Source: Heligmosomoides polygyrus polygyrus
Taxonomy: Eukaryota; Nematoda; Chromadorea; Rhabditida; Heligmosomidae
DNA length: 64,000 bases
Direction of reading: 5' to 3'
Assembly: GCA_947396885.1 (NCBI GenBank)
Contig: OX377202.1
Location: forward strand, 82,564,408-82,628,407
A program made the position numbers and the translations under genes. The notes below the pieces were generated by a model that was not told where the DNA came from, made no database searches, and saw only the letters and a list, made by a program, of their open reading frames with translations. Shown here in pieces: positions 12,107 to 22,939 of this stretch. Each line of letters starts with the position of its first letter. Position 1 is the first letter of the stretch.

Positions 12107-13100
12107 TTACTCAACCCTTTCTAACCTTTCCTCTTTCACTTTTTTCTTAGAGCTCATCCCACTCAATGACGAGTCACGAAGCTGCAGGCAGGCCTCAACA
12201 GCTCTTCTGGTGTCCTCGTTCGTGTACAATGCAACCACGTCGAAGCTTTCATATTGTAGTCGTTCTTCCCCATTGAAATTGCATTGACTCAGTTGTTCAA
12301 GAAATGGTTGCACATTCCTTAGGTGTGCCGGTACATACGAAAGAAAGGGGGACAAGAGGGGTTGTAAGAACCAACTAATTCGATCTGTTGGTCCGCCGTA
12401 GGAAGACACTACAGGTCTGGTCTTGATGAAAGTGTTATCCAAACGAGCTACATTATTCCCTTGCCTTGGTAGCCTATGCGTTTTCACTAGTTGATAATAT
12501 GTAGGTACGCTTTCGTTCTTCGGCATTAGCTGAGCGAGAAGCGATCTCTCCAGTTTCGTGTCCAGGCCTGTGCGAATGGTATTTTTCAGGCATCTGCAGT
12601 CTGCCCTGTATTGTTCACGACCACTTATTAGGACGTGCTAGTACCGCGTGCCGATAAAGCGGCTTCGCTGAGAGCAATATCCCGTTCCTGAGACATTACA
12701 ACAAAGCCTCCGCGTTTGTCTCCGACTGAGAATCGCAAAGAATTCTTCAAGTTGATTGCTTTCCGTAGCCCTCTTCGTTCTATCGTGGCCATATTACCGG
12801 TCATAGGGCGGTTCTCGTGCTTGTCAAAAACGTGAAGACGGTCAACCTTTAATGCAGCGACTCTAGATGAAAATTCGGGGAAGCGACGGATAGGGATGTA
12901 AGGACAAGGAAACGGTAGATACTTACGAAGGAATTTTTGAAGAATGGGAACACTTGGTCCAATTTGTTCCTTCCAGCTTTGTGTGTACCAAAATTATGAA
13001 TTTCGGTAACGGTTTCATTCTTCATTTGCTCCAAAAATCTTGGTCTTGGACAAAAGTTAGGCCCAAAACTCAACGTCCCTCGTACCGTGAGGGCGGGATG
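12107..13100 (-). pseudogene. Penelope-like element reverse transcriptase fragment
   Basis: The 139-codon frame at 12107-12526 reads RPVVSSYGGPTDRISWFLQP and, further on, YESFDVVALYTNEDTRRAVE, matching the RP(I/V)VS and SFDV..LYTN blocks of Penelope-like reverse transcriptases. Upstream on the same strand, other frames give LSFGPNFCPRPRFLEQM near 13075 and DKRGGFVVMSQERD near 12720, which fit the N-terminal parts of this RT. Several frameshifts and stops separate them. The catalytic YxDD region and the C-terminal GIY-YIG nuclease are absent here. The fragment lies in the large intron of the host gene, on the opposite strand. Confidence 0.8.
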
Positions 13101-13623
13101 GCCTGAGGGATTATGAAGGTTGATGAAGACGCGGATTTGAGCTGTCTAAACCTTTGTTGCAACCTTTGTGCAACGCATGATCGGAGCAATCCACAACTCG
13201 ATCAGACGTAGCCAGCATTCTTCACTGACTCTTCGCCCCAAGTCTGATTTTAGGCAGACAATGTCTTGGATACATCTACTACGTAGCCGCTTCCTTTCAG
13301 CAATAGCAGAGCTAGAAGGCGTCTTTGTAAGTTACTGCTCCGCGGACTGAATCTTGGCGGAAGTGGTCAAGTCGCGCCAACATGTAGCGAATGAACCTAA
13401 GTGTTAACCCATTCGCTTTGCAGCGCACAAAGAAATCGAGAGACAGGTCAATTTCTAGAGCATGCTGGTGCGAGGCAAACAAGCATAACATAAAACGTGT
13501 TCCTACACAGATCGTACTGGCTTTGTAGGAGCTTCAAATTTCTTAAGACAGTTGTTTCCCTGATCTTCATGTTTATGTGCTCGTTATCATAGTAGTGAAG
13601 CTCGATGTAGCCGAATCTTTATT

Positions 13624-13655
13624 GACGCGTTTCGGGCCATAAGCTCTTCTTCAGG
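13624..13655 (-). ncRNA. Hammerhead ribozyme-like motif of a Penelope-like element
   Basis: On the minus strand the sequence reads CTGAAGA, then a short potential stem-loop (AGAGC..GGCC), then GAA followed by ACGCGT and C. This is the hammerhead order CUGANGA, stem II, GAA, stem III, and NUH cleavage site with a very short self-complementary stem III. Penelope-like elements are known to carry such minimal, probably dimeric, hammerheads in their terminal repeats. It sits about 525 bp upstream of the RT fragment on the same strand. Stem I is weak, so activity is unproven. Confidence 0.5.
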
Positions 13656-15083
13656 TCTAAAAGAATCACGTCGCCTATACACCACACATTGCATACACTC
13701 AATTGCAACAAAACGACTGACACACAATGAACTTGGCTGGATAATCGGGAAGGGAAGTGGGGAAAGCCAATGACTTCGAGTAGCGTGGCTTGACCGGAAA
13801 TGAGGTGCAGGGGTCTCTGGGCTGCTTATATAGAATCGCGGGAAGTGATCGGTTTCTTCTCTCAATGTCGCCATCATCCTCAGCAGTCACATCACTAGTC
13901 CTTAGGTGCTGAGAAGGCTCATTGCACACTTCATTTCTTCCTTCTTGTTGATGGGTGGTCGCCAGTGCTTTATTTCACTTCAGTCCATCTTATAGTTTCA
14001 GTAACTTCGACTGCTATCCGTCATCATAGAAAATTTTCGCATAGCATTGCTTGAAAAGCATAAATTAATTTAGCAACTGCGCGGTTAAAGAGGTGAAGAG
14101 CTAACAGTAAGGCTAGATTCGACATGTCCTAGGCTGAGATGAGTTTTTAGGATATCGTTAGCATTTTCCATTATATATATAAAGCAGGCTTGGAATAAGT
14201 AAGCTTTGCCACCAGTACAGGGACAAAGAGGATGAAGGATGACGTTGACCTCTAATTGGAATGCGCGACACCTCCTTCCACGATATATCGTGAGGCATTT
14301 CGTACTTCTCTGTTGTCTACGCAATGACTTGTGGTGTGGTGAGCAGTTCAGTTTTACTTAAATTTGTATTCCTGGAACAAACTGGTAGCAATCCACCGAA
14401 CCTAAAGAGATCGAAGATTTGGTTGGCTTTGGAAAACACGAGCCAAGAACGTCAATTCGGGCTCCACGCGACACCGGCGCCTCCTCCGACTGCACTTCCA
14501 ATCGCCTCATTGTAGAGTTATCTTATCGCAGTCAAAAGGTGACCACTAACGACAATGTTTGTTCCTGTTCTGATGAATCCATTCTTCACCAGTAGCCACA
14601 ATTCAGTGAAGCTCCCTTACTGCGTATTCATATGGAGGAGCGGAACCTTCATCGTTTCTGGCCTACCTAAGAAAGTAGAAGTCCCACTGGATTAGGGCGA
14701 CGGCCGTCTCCAAATCGTAAAGTTCTTCTCTCTGTAGTTACACCTCACTGCACGAAACGAGATCCAACCGTATCATGTCGAGTTTGCACAACATTGCTGC
14801 TAGATTCGATTTAAATTCTTGTCGCGGTTTGGGGTAAAGGGAAATTTTTGTGAAAGCAATATCGTATTCGTGATAACCGAACAAACTCTGATTTTTTTGC
14901 GTACACATTCAGCCAGACACAGGTAGAGTCCTTCATTTCCAAGGTGATCCTGTGGTTGAGCTGTTGCATTGTGTCGTCCCTCGTCTTACTGCATTTCCAT
15001 GGAGGCTAATACGATGTGCATTTGGTGGCTTTCTCGCGTGCCGTCGCACATTGAGCATTTCATGATGTCACTTCACATTTCAG
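13656..15083. other. Intron sequence; possible remainder of the Penelope-like 5' region
   Basis: No supported coding exon. The frames at 13587-13929 cover the hammerhead-like region and are probably not coding. The frames at 14085-14515 lack motifs. I see no clear repeats. Confidence 0.35.
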
Positions 15084-15171
15084 TGGTCATCTCCTACGCG
15101 GAAGGCGTCATGCTGGTCGTCGCCTGCTAACGTGTACCTCGACGATATCTCCTCTCCACATTCACCATTAG
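15084..15171 (+). CDS. Host gene exon 5
   Basis: Acceptor CACATTTCAG ends at 15083; donor GTGAGACC starts at 15172. It reads WSSPTRKASCWSSPANVYLD then DISSPHSPL, with one base left over. The segment is Ser/Pro-rich with two WSSP repeats 10 residues apart. Incoming phase 0 agrees with the exon ending at 10081 and outgoing phase 1 agrees with the exon at 15238. The downstream intron is 66 bp. Confidence 0.7.
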
Positions 15172-15237
15172 GTGAGACCGTCATCGCTTCTATGGTTCCT
15201 TGAGATTGGCCGTACATACATGCCTCTTCTTCTACAG

Positions 15238-15393
15238 AAGAATCAGCGTGCTGGTCAGCTCCGGAGTGTTTGGATCAGAACGAAAGCGAAGGCGACGAGC
15301 CATCGCCGCACCCTTGCTTCCGCAAGAAGCTGAATAACTCCGATTTCGAGGCAACCGGCTCGTTTCTGGAGAGCTACCCTCTCATTGAGAGCG
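15238..15393 (+). CDS. Host gene exon 6
   Basis: Acceptor CTTCTTCTACAG ends at 15237; donor GTCAGCAAG starts at 15394. Joined to the previous exon it reads EESACWSAPECLDQNESEGD and continues acidic and Pro-rich to FLESYPLIES plus one base. The WSAP here resembles the WSSP repeats of the preceding exon. Phase 1 at its end fits either the short exon at 15444 or the exon at 48666. Not recognised as a known domain. Confidence 0.75.
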
Positions 15394-15443
15394 GTCAGCA
15401 AGGTCTGTTCTTGTTCTTTGCTCTTCGTTATGAACATTTGCAG

Positions 15444-15517
15444 GACAGAGAAAAGTTCTCACCGAAGCGTTTCACAGGAATTCCACTGCGTTTGAACAAT
15501 TTGCCATTGTCATTTAA
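15444..15517 (+). CDS. Alternative or terminal exon with stop
   Basis: Acceptor AACATTTGCAG ends at 15443 after a 50-bp intron. The frame continues GQRKVLTEAFHRNSTAFEQF then AIVI and TAA at 15515-15517. If used, the protein ends here and the exons from 48666 on belong to another gene or isoform. No AATAAA is seen close downstream, and a palindromic element starts 157 bp later. Confidence 0.4.
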
Positions 15518-16707
15518 AACAGCGCTATAAAGGAGATCCAAGCAGCTGTATTCTTAATTGTTATAAGAACATGGTGGTTGACCTCATGAGTGTAGTAATG
15601 TTCAGTCTTTTCTCGGTAGAAGAACAGCTCCTTTTGCTATTTCATTTAGCTGCAACATTAGATGGAGCATCTACAATACCGCTCCTAATTCGTGAACAAT
15701 CGACGCCTTGCGACAGATTTTTCCGTCGCAAACCGTCGCAACTCCATAACTTCCTTCATATTTGCTATAACGAAACCTAATTTATAGCAAAACATTTCCC
15801 TTTCAATGACGAATCTGCCGATACCCTTTAAACAGAGCTTTTTTGAAAACTGACTTAACTACAGAGCATTTTCCTTTGGTAGGCCGCTATTTGGTTTACG
15901 ACCCCTCCAAAACTGCCAATGGCGTCTCTAGCGCACACTTTACTGGCGACGTTCAAAAAACTTTGGAATTTTCGTTTATGCATAGCACAGGTTGCAGCAC
16001 ATTACTGCGATCACGCTGACAGTAAGCAGATCTAAATTTAGTCAGCTGGGTGCATCCTGCGGTTTGTTCGAAAACACGATTTAGTCGAAGTTGGCGGTTC
16101 ACCTTCTGCTATGCAACTTCTGCTTCTGAATCCCAATCTAATAAATCGTATAAAGCAGAAGATAGTCTTTTAAATAATGTAAAAACAATTCTTGCAACCC
16201 AACCAAATGCCCAGAATCTTCAGCCGCAAACCGCCTCATGCACGAAATGAGTTTGCTGCAGTGCCATTTTTTTGTAGTTGATAGTCGTGTAAGTCTATAA
16301 TAAGAGCAGTTAAAGGGACAGAATTGTTTTCGTAGAATGTACGCTTATCTGACTTTGACATAACATCAGAAGGATCGAGCAGTTCTTTCCAGAACATTTC
16401 TATGAGCTGTTAACTATCAGTAGAAACTCGTCATTTTGATGGTTTTCTATCGTTTCTGCGGTCGTTTTCCCTCAAATTGAAAAATGACTTACCAGGATAC
16501 TATCTCAACGGTAGGTCGGAACGGCGCAAATGTTGTATATGGGCAGAACCGCCTCTCTCTGGGAAGTAACAAACTGCAGGTATCTCGACCCCAATACAAC
16601 TCTGCGCAGAGTTAGGGGCGACGGAAGTCGCGGGGGTGCGCCCTGTTGATTCACGTGCTCTACAGCTGACGGGCGCGCGCGGGATGAGGGCTCGTATCGT
16701 GGCCAAG

Positions 16708-16780
16708 CGCAGTGCACGGGTGGCGTAAGAGGGAAGAGCTCGGGCTCGTAAACGCGGGGTCGGGGGTTTGGATCCCGCAG
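16708..16780 (+). repeat. tRNA-like segment in the nested element (left arm)
   Basis: GTGGCGTAAGAGG resembles a Pol III A box and GGGTTTGGATCC a B box, about 40 bp apart. The inverted partner lies at about 17325-17400 on the minus strand. The cloverleaf cannot be drawn convincingly, so it is a tRNA-derived module, not a tRNA gene. Confidence 0.4.
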
Positions 16781-16875
16781 ACTGCGTTCGTTTTGCACTT
16801 TTGCAAAATCCATGTTTATCATATAGGTAATCCACCTAGGGGTATTATAGTGTGTTATAGAGCATGTTTACAGCA

Positions 16876-17056
16876 TGTTTGGTTATTTGGGGTGTTGATC
16901 ACGAATCTGACATCCGTTTTTCACGATTCTGTCTCTACCTGCCGTCATCGGTAGAAACTTTAAGAATGTAATCCTGTGCCATCCTGTATCTATATTATTC
17001 AGCCGAATCGTGAAAAACGGATGTCAGATTCGTGATCAGCACCCCAAATAACCCCC
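16876..17056. repeat. Inner inverted repeat within the nested element
   Basis: TTATTTGGGGTGTTGATCAC and the following ATCTGACATCCGTTTTTCAC near 16880-16925 are matched inverted near 17003-17055. This gives a second, smaller palindrome off-centre in the loop of the 1.1-kb element. It may be a further nested MITE. Confidence 0.65.
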
Positions 17057-18345
17057 TCCCTAGACAAAGTTTCAGCGAAATTTTTTTTTTTTGACGGTGG
17101 AATCGGAACTTTTTACTAGTGCCACAAAATATCTATCGTTACATAACTATAGCTTCACACAAAATAGGCTTAAAATAAGTGACACAGAAGTGAACATTTA
17201 AGCTAATCTGTAGTTTGAAGCATATGTTATATGTAAACAAGCTCTATAACACACTATAATACCCTAGGTGGATTACCTATATGACAAACACGGATTTTGC
17301 AAAAGTGCAAAACGAACGCAGTCTGCAGGATCCAAACCCCCGACCCCTCGCTCACGACCCGAGCGCTTCCCTACTACGCCATCTGTGCACTGCGCTTGGC
17401 TGCGATACAAGCCCTCATCCCGCGCGCGCCCGTCAGCTGTGGAGCACGTGAATCAACAGGGCGCACCCCCGCGACTTCCGTCGCCCCTAACTCTGCGCAG
17501 AGTTGTATTGGGGTCGAGATACCTGCAGTTTGTTACTGCCCAGAGAGAGGCGGTTCTGCCCATATACAACATTTGCGCCGTTCCGACCTACCGTTGAGAT
17601 AGTATCCTGGTTAGACAGCGTTTCTAAGCTCGTTGAGAGCTTCCCAGCGGTATAAAATTGTTCAGATCCAGAGAAGTCGATATTTTTGACATTTCTGAGC
17701 AGAGCACTCATCCTCTGCTGACCCATGTCCAACTGCCGTCGCTCGGTTTGCCTACACGGCCGCCTCGCACTTGGGTGTGACGCCCAGTGGTGCTGGAGCG
17801 TTTATGCAGCGCAGCAAGTCGGCTCTAAATTGCCTCCTTCTTGCAAGACCTCGTAGTCTCTGATACCTCCCTAACAAAAATATGTAATTTAACTGCCTTT
17901 TATTTATTTAAAGTCTCATGTAAACCCTTGAGCACGACAAATCACCCTGCGTTACAACCAACTGAATTTTCAGGTGTTCTGATTTTTTTCTCGATTGATT
18001 TACATCGCTGTCTCCATAGAGGAAGAACCTTGCCGTAGAGAGGCAATTTTTATTTGATCGATAACAAACCAATTCAAAAAAACATTTTCAGGAAGTACAT
18101 ATGTCCTCACTCATTTGAATAAAAATTGTGACGAGTTGGTAGAGTGCATCTCGCGACCTCTTATATTAATGGTTTGCTGCGCTTTAAACAAATTTTAATT
18201 TATTATTTCTTCCCAAAAATATTTTTAAAATTATTGCACTCCTTACGGCAGCAGAATTTAAAAATTTCGAAGAGAGTTATTGCAGCTTTTCCTTGAGTAA
18301 TCGACTATTTTAGCCATCTTGGAAAGCTTGCATGTTAACTTGTAG

Positions 18346-18545
18346 NNNNNNNNNNNNNNNNNNNNNNNNNNNNNNNNNNNNNNNNNNNNNNNNNNNNNNN
18401 NNNNNNNNNNNNNNNNNNNNNNNNNNNNNNNNNNNNNNNNNNNNNNNNNNNNNNNNNNNNNNNNNNNNNNNNNNNNNNNNNNNNNNNNNNNNNNNNNNNN
18501 NNNNNNNNNNNNNNNNNNNNNNNNNNNNNNNNNNNNNNNNNNNNN
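18346..18545. other. Assembly gap (200 N)
   Basis: Exactly 200 N bases, a conventional placeholder length, in the loop of the palindrome. True length unknown. Open frames spanning it are artefacts. Confidence 0.99.
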
Positions 18546-18547
18546 CT

Positions 18548-18645
18548 GCGATTTGGAAGACGCTCACTTTGATTTCGGAAGTATGAGGTTTATTTATAGG
18601 AGAGTCCAATTTGACCTTGAACGTACCCAACATTATTAAGCCGCT
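18548..18645. repeat. Dispersed 21-nt motif cluster
   Basis: Contains GATTTGGAAGACGCTC, TTTGATTTCGGAAGT and GAGTCCAATTTGACCTTGAA. The same series in the same order occurs at 57036-57135, with relatives near 4700, 24848, 46385-46490 and 56425. The blocks recur roughly every 20-22 bases. Confidence 0.5.
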
Positions 18646-20247
18646 GATGTTCTTCATTTTGGATTATTAGCTATAATGCAAGATTTGCCATCTATGAACT
18701 ATACAAGTTCATTGATGGAAAATCTTGCATTAAAGTATTACATGTGTAATGCATACGATAGTCTATGAACTCTAACAACTTGAATTCGGAAAGAAGGAGA
18801 TGGTATTACAGGTAGTTTATTGGAATACATATACTAAGCAACACATTTTCTCCTTCGGCATAATGTTGAAATTCAGAGAAAGTTGTTGTTAGCGTCATAA
18901 CTCACAGCGTGCCGCCGAAAATTCTTCGAGTATGGATGGATCGGATCTTTAAAAAAATTCGCGTTCTGTCAAAGGACGCAAGGCAAAGTATGTAGCATGC
19001 TCACATACGATATATATGATGCCAACCCATATAAACCTTTTTTAGTTTGAAAGCGAAACTCTTCATTAAAAAATCAGAACACCTGAAAATTCAGTTGGTT
19101 GTAACGCAGGGTGATTTGTCGTGCTCAAGGGTCCACATGAGACCTTAAATAAATAAAAGGCAGTTAAATTACATATTTTTGTTAGGGAGGTATTAGAGAC
19201 TACGAGGTCTTGCAAGAAGGAGGCAATTTAGAGCCGACTTGCTGCGCTGCGTAAACGCTCCAGCACCACTGGGCGTCATCCCAAGGCCGTGTAGGCGAAC
19301 CGAGCGACGGCAGTTGGACATGGGTCAGCAGAGGTTGAGTGCTCTGCTCTGAAATGTCAAAAATATCGACTTATCTGGATCTGGACAATTTCACCCCCGG
19401 AAAGCTCTCAACGAGCTTAGAAACGCTGTCTAAGTCATTTTTCAATTTGAGGGAAAACGACCGCACAAACGATAGAAAACCATCAAAATGACGAGTTTTC
19501 TACTGATAGTTAACAGCTCATAGAAATGTTCTGGAAAGAACTGCTCGATCCTTCTGATGTTATGTCAAAGTCAGATAAGCGTACATTGTACGAAAACAAT
19601 TCTGTCCCTTTAACTGCTCTTATTATAGACTTACACGACTATCAACTACAAAAAATGGCACTGCAGCAAACTCATTTCGTGCATGAGGCGGTTTGCGGCT
19701 GAAGATTCTGGGCATTTGGTTGGGTTGCAAGAATTGTTTTTACATTATTTAAAAGACTATCTTCTGCTTTATACGATTTATTAGATCGGGATTCAGAAGC
19801 AGAAGTTGCATAGCAGAAGGTGAACCGCCAACTTCGACTAAATCGTGTTTTCGAACAAACCGCAGGATGCACCCAGCTGACTAAATTTAGATCTGCTTAC
19901 TGTCAGCGTGATCGCAGTAATGTGCTGCAACCTGTGCTATGCATAAACGAAAATTCCAAAGTTTTTTGAACGTCGCCAGTAAAGTGTGCGCTAGAGACGC
20001 CATTGGCAGTTTTGGAGGGGTCGTAAACCAAATAGCGGCCTACCAAAGGAAAATGCTCTGTAGTTAAGTCAGTTTTCAAAAAAGCTCTGTTTAAAGGGTA
20101 TCGGCAGAATCGTCATTGAGAGGGAAATATTTTGCTGTAAATTAGGTTTCGTTATAGCAAATATGAAGGAAGCTATGGAGTTGCGACGGTTTGCGACGGA
20201 AAATCTGTCGCAAAGCGTCGGTTGTTCATGAATTAGGAGCGGTATTG

Positions 20248-20499
20248 TAAACGTGTATGTCCTTGCTGACCCTGACTTTCTTCACTAACATTTGTCAACC
20301 GATAGGCTGAAGCCACAACTGTGGACTGCCGGGAGAAATGAAATGAGTGAGGCGGGTTCTTCTACCTTCTCATGGTGCTTTCGCTCACTCGCTAAAAGGA
20401 GGTGTATGTGGTTCACACCCTTTATAGCTTCCTTCAGAAGTTATTGCTGTCTTCCTAAAATCTTATGTGGGACAGTTCGCCACGAATGTTGATCCCAGC
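20248..20499. other. Spacer between palindrome and RTE 3' end
   Basis: About 250 bp with no recognised element or gene. Confidence 0.4.
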
Positions 20500-20535
20500 C
20501 TTACCAGCTCTTCTTCTTCTTCTTCTCCTGAGCGT

Positions 20536-22137
20536 TTAGTCCCGCGCAGTCGCAGGGTCCGCTGTTCTTGTGATCTGTCGCCACCTCATCCTATCTAGGG
20601 CGTCATCTGCCGTGGCGCCGACTTCGGCGAGATCTCTCTTGATGACGTCCTTCCATCTTTTCCTAGGGGCTCCTCTCGGACGCTTTCCGGGTGCCTCGTA
20701 ATCTAGGGCCAACCTTGTGGGGTGATCCTCTGGTCTTCTGAGGACGTGTCCATACCACCTCAGGCGCTGCTCTCTCATCTTCAGCTGGATCGGGGCAGTC
20801 TTCATCACTGCCCTAACATCCTCGTTTCGCACCCTGTCCCGACGGGTCCATCCACATGCCCACCTCAGCATCCTCATCTCCGCCGCGAGCAGTTGCCGCT
20901 CCTGCGCCTTACCCAGGGGCCAGCACTCACTGCCGTAGAGGAGGGCAGGTCTTACAACTGTTCTATAGAGCTTGCCTTTGAGCGTCCTGGAGCATCTACG
21001 GTCGCAGAGGATCCCTGTAGACTCCCTCCACTTGAGCCAGGCTGCGTTTATCCGTCCCCTGACCGCCTGGTCCACACTTCCTTCCTCGGATAGGTCACTT
21101 CCGAGGTAGCGGAATTCTTCCACCTTCTCGATCGTTTCCCTTTGGTAGTCTAGGATCGATCCAGCGCACTGCTCAGAGCTGATGAACTTCGTCTTCTTCA
21201 CGTTCAGCCGTAGGCCGTTGTCCGCAAGGGCTCTCTGCCACAGCTGCACCTTCTCCTCCAGCTCCTCCTGGTTGTCGGCTACTAGGGCGATGTCGTCCGC
21301 GTAGAGGATCGTTCTGAGAGGGCCTTTCTCAAGGTGGTTCACTATAGAGTCAAGCGTCAGCAGGAAGAGGAACGGGCTCAGAGCCGACCCTTGGTGTACC
21401 CCCACTGTGATGTCCACTTTCCTTGTCACCCCGTGTGGAGTTCGTATCGCCGCTTTCGTGCCCTCGTACATGTCCCTTATGACCGTGATCAGACGTTCCG
21501 GGACACCCCTCCCTCGAAGGGAATTCCAGATTACGGTCCGAGCTAGCCTGTCGTAGGCCTTCTCCAGATCCAGGAATGCCAGGTAGCAGGGTTTTCGTTT
21601 CTCCCGATATTTCTCCATCACCTGACGAGCGATGAAGATGGCGTCTGTGGTGGACCTCTCAGGTATGAAGCCCCACTGCACCTGGGAGATGGGTACCATC
21701 TCCCTCAGCCTTGAGTCTACTAGTCGTTCGTAGATCTTCATCGTGTGTGAGATCAGTTTTATCCCTCGGTAGTTGGAGCATTCGGAAGAGTCTCCCTTCT
21801 GCTTGAAGATGGGAACTATGGTGCTGTTCCTCCAGTCATCCGGCATCTTACCTTCTTTCGTGATTCTGTTGAGGAACTGCGTCAGCCAGTTGATTCCGAG
21901 GTTCCCGAGCACCTTCCAAGCCTCTACTGGCACACCGTCAGGCCCTGCTGCCTTTCCGAGTTTCATCTTCCGTATGGCCTTGCGAACCTCTTCTTGCGTC
22001 CAGGGTGGGATGGGTCCTTCCGTTGGCTGTTCTTCCTCGGCCTCCCGACGAGGGAACTCCTCGTTCAGGAGTTCCTTGAAGTACTCCTCCCATCTCTCTG
22101 ACCTCGACCGGCTTCCGTAACACTCTACCGTCAGCAC
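20536..22137 (-). CDS. RTE reverse transcriptase (533-codon open frame)
   Basis: A long uninterrupted frame with the RT blocks in order: IRKMKLGKAAGPDGVPVEAW (about residue 55), IVPIFKQKGDSSECSNYRGI (about 107), FLDLEKAYDR (about 190, first catalytic Asp), GVHQGSALSPFLF (about 250) and LYADDIALVAD (about 280, the YADD catalytic pair). The C-terminus ends in DLAEVGATADDALDRMRWRQ followed by TADPATARD, typical of RTE-type elements in animals. All three catalytic aspartates are present, so this half could be functional as protein. The nuclease upstream is broken. Confidence 0.9.
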   Translation of the reverse strand: MLTVECYGSRSRSERWEEYFKELLNEEFPRREAEEEQPTEGPIPPWTQEEVRKAIRKMKLGKAAGPDGVPVEAWKVLGNLGINWLTQFLNRITKEGKMPDDWRNSTIVPIFKQKGDSSECSNYRGIKLISHTMKIYERLVDSRLREMVPISQVQWGFIPERSTTDAIFIARQVMEKYREKRKPCYLAFLDLEKAYDRLARTVIWNSLRGRGVPERLITVIRDMYEGTKAAIRTPHGVTRKVDITVGVHQGSALSPFLFLLTLDSIVNHLEKGPLRTILYADDIALVADNQEELEEKVQLWQRALADNGLRLNVKKTKFISSEQCAGSILDYQRETIEKVEEFRYLGSDLSEEGSVDQAVRGRINAAWLKWRESTGILCDRRCSRTLKGKLYRTVVRPALLYGSECWPLGKAQERQLLAAEMRMLRWACGWTRRDRVRNEDVRAVMKTAPIQLKMREQRLRWYGHVLRRPEDHPTRLALDYEAPGKRPRGAPRKRWKDVIKRDLAEVGATADDALDRMRWRQITRTADPATARD

Positions 22138-22939
22138 TCTTCACAGTCTTCACTACTCGAATGTCGAGGCTAGCTCTATGACGCGCCTTGGCCAGGCGGA
22201 TGGCGAACTTCTCTCCCTCTGTCCCGTCTAGTTTCTCGTACACGGCATCCATTTCCGCGTTCTTTGCCTTCGCTACAGTTGTTTTTGCCAGCCTCTTCAG
22301 CTTCCTGTAGGCTGTGAGATGCTCGGGTGCCCTCGTCTTTTGCCACAGCTTGTAGGCCTCCTTCTTCCTCTTCACCGCAGCCTGCACCTCTTCGTTCCAG
22401 AACCATGCCGATTTATTCCCTCTGGTTCCTCCCTTTGTTTCTCCCAGGGTTTCCTTGGCAGATCTCAGGATTGTTTCGGCTACCCTCCTCCAGGTCTCAT
22501 TCACGGGACCAGCTGGATCTGGAAGGCCTGCTTCGAGCACTGCCCTTCGTAGCTCGTTCCGCTCTGAACCCCGCAGTCTCAACCATCGGATCCTGGGTTC
22601 CATCCTCACTTTGGGCCTGGTGGGTAGAGGTATGCTAAGGTCGGCTACCAAGGGTTTGTGCTGTGATGCCACGTCTTCTCCCGGAATGACCTTCACATTC
22701 CGGACTGTTTTCAGGGCAGCCCTTCGAACCAGGATGTGGTCGACCTCAGTTCTTCTTCCTCCGCTAGCATAGGTCACCTTCTGGCTCTCCCTCTTCGCGA
22801 AGAAGGTGCTACAGACAGCCAGGTCGTGGGCGATAGCCAGATCCAGAATTCGTTCTCCATCCGGGTTTACCAGGCCGATCCCTTTTCCTCCATGAACCCT
22901 TTCCACTCCTCTTCTGCCACTCCCTACATGCCCGTTCAT
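21938..22939 (-). pseudogene. RTE endonuclease C-terminus and linker
   Basis: Begins MNGHVGSGRRGVERVHGG, the D/MNxH region of the nuclease. TYASGGRRTEVDHILVRRA follows, where the DH is the catalytic pair near the end of this domain. A basic linker (KEAYKLWQKTRAPEH, then LKRLAKTTVAKAK) leads to the RT. The last part of this open frame (beyond about 22130) is out of frame with the RT, where the ORF beginning at 22137 takes over. Confidence 0.8.

Larger units (their letters stand above)
16492..17610. mobile_element. Nested 1.1-kb palindromic element with TTA duplication
   Basis: Ends are CCAGGATACTATCTCAACGG and its complement, with TTA on each side (16489-16491 and 17611-17613). The intact arm of the host palindrome has only GACTTAGACAG at this point, so the empty site is preserved and the TTA duplication is exact. 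A 3-bp TWA duplication points to the PIF/Harbinger group, though no transposase is present. Terminal inverted repeats are about 365 bp (16492-16856 and 17246-17610). Each arm holds a tRNA-like block. Confidence 0.85.
15674..20247. mobile_element. 4.6-kb palindromic (fold-back) DNA element, family P, copy 1
   Basis: The left terminus CAATACCGCTCCTAATTC at 15674 is repeated inverted at the right end (20247), with TA on both outer sides (15672-15673 and 20248-20249). The left arm runs from 15674 to about 17988 and the right arm from about 19067 to 20247. After removing a 1119-bp nested element from the left arm, both arms are about 1.2 kb and closely similar. Subterminal TTGCGAC and GTCGCAA blocks form small hairpins. 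The loop (17989-19066) includes an assembly gap. No transposase is seen, so it is non-autonomous. Its ends resemble those of 23686-27516 (CAGTACCGCCGC), defining one family. Confidence 0.85.

Noticed and set aside
16500..16835. 105-111 codon frames in the nested palindrome
   Set aside because: The same frames recur inverted at 17268-17602 and overlap each other; they are by-products of the GC-rich terminal repeats.
18310..18657. Open frames spanning the N run
   Set aside because: They only exist because N bases are not translated as stops.
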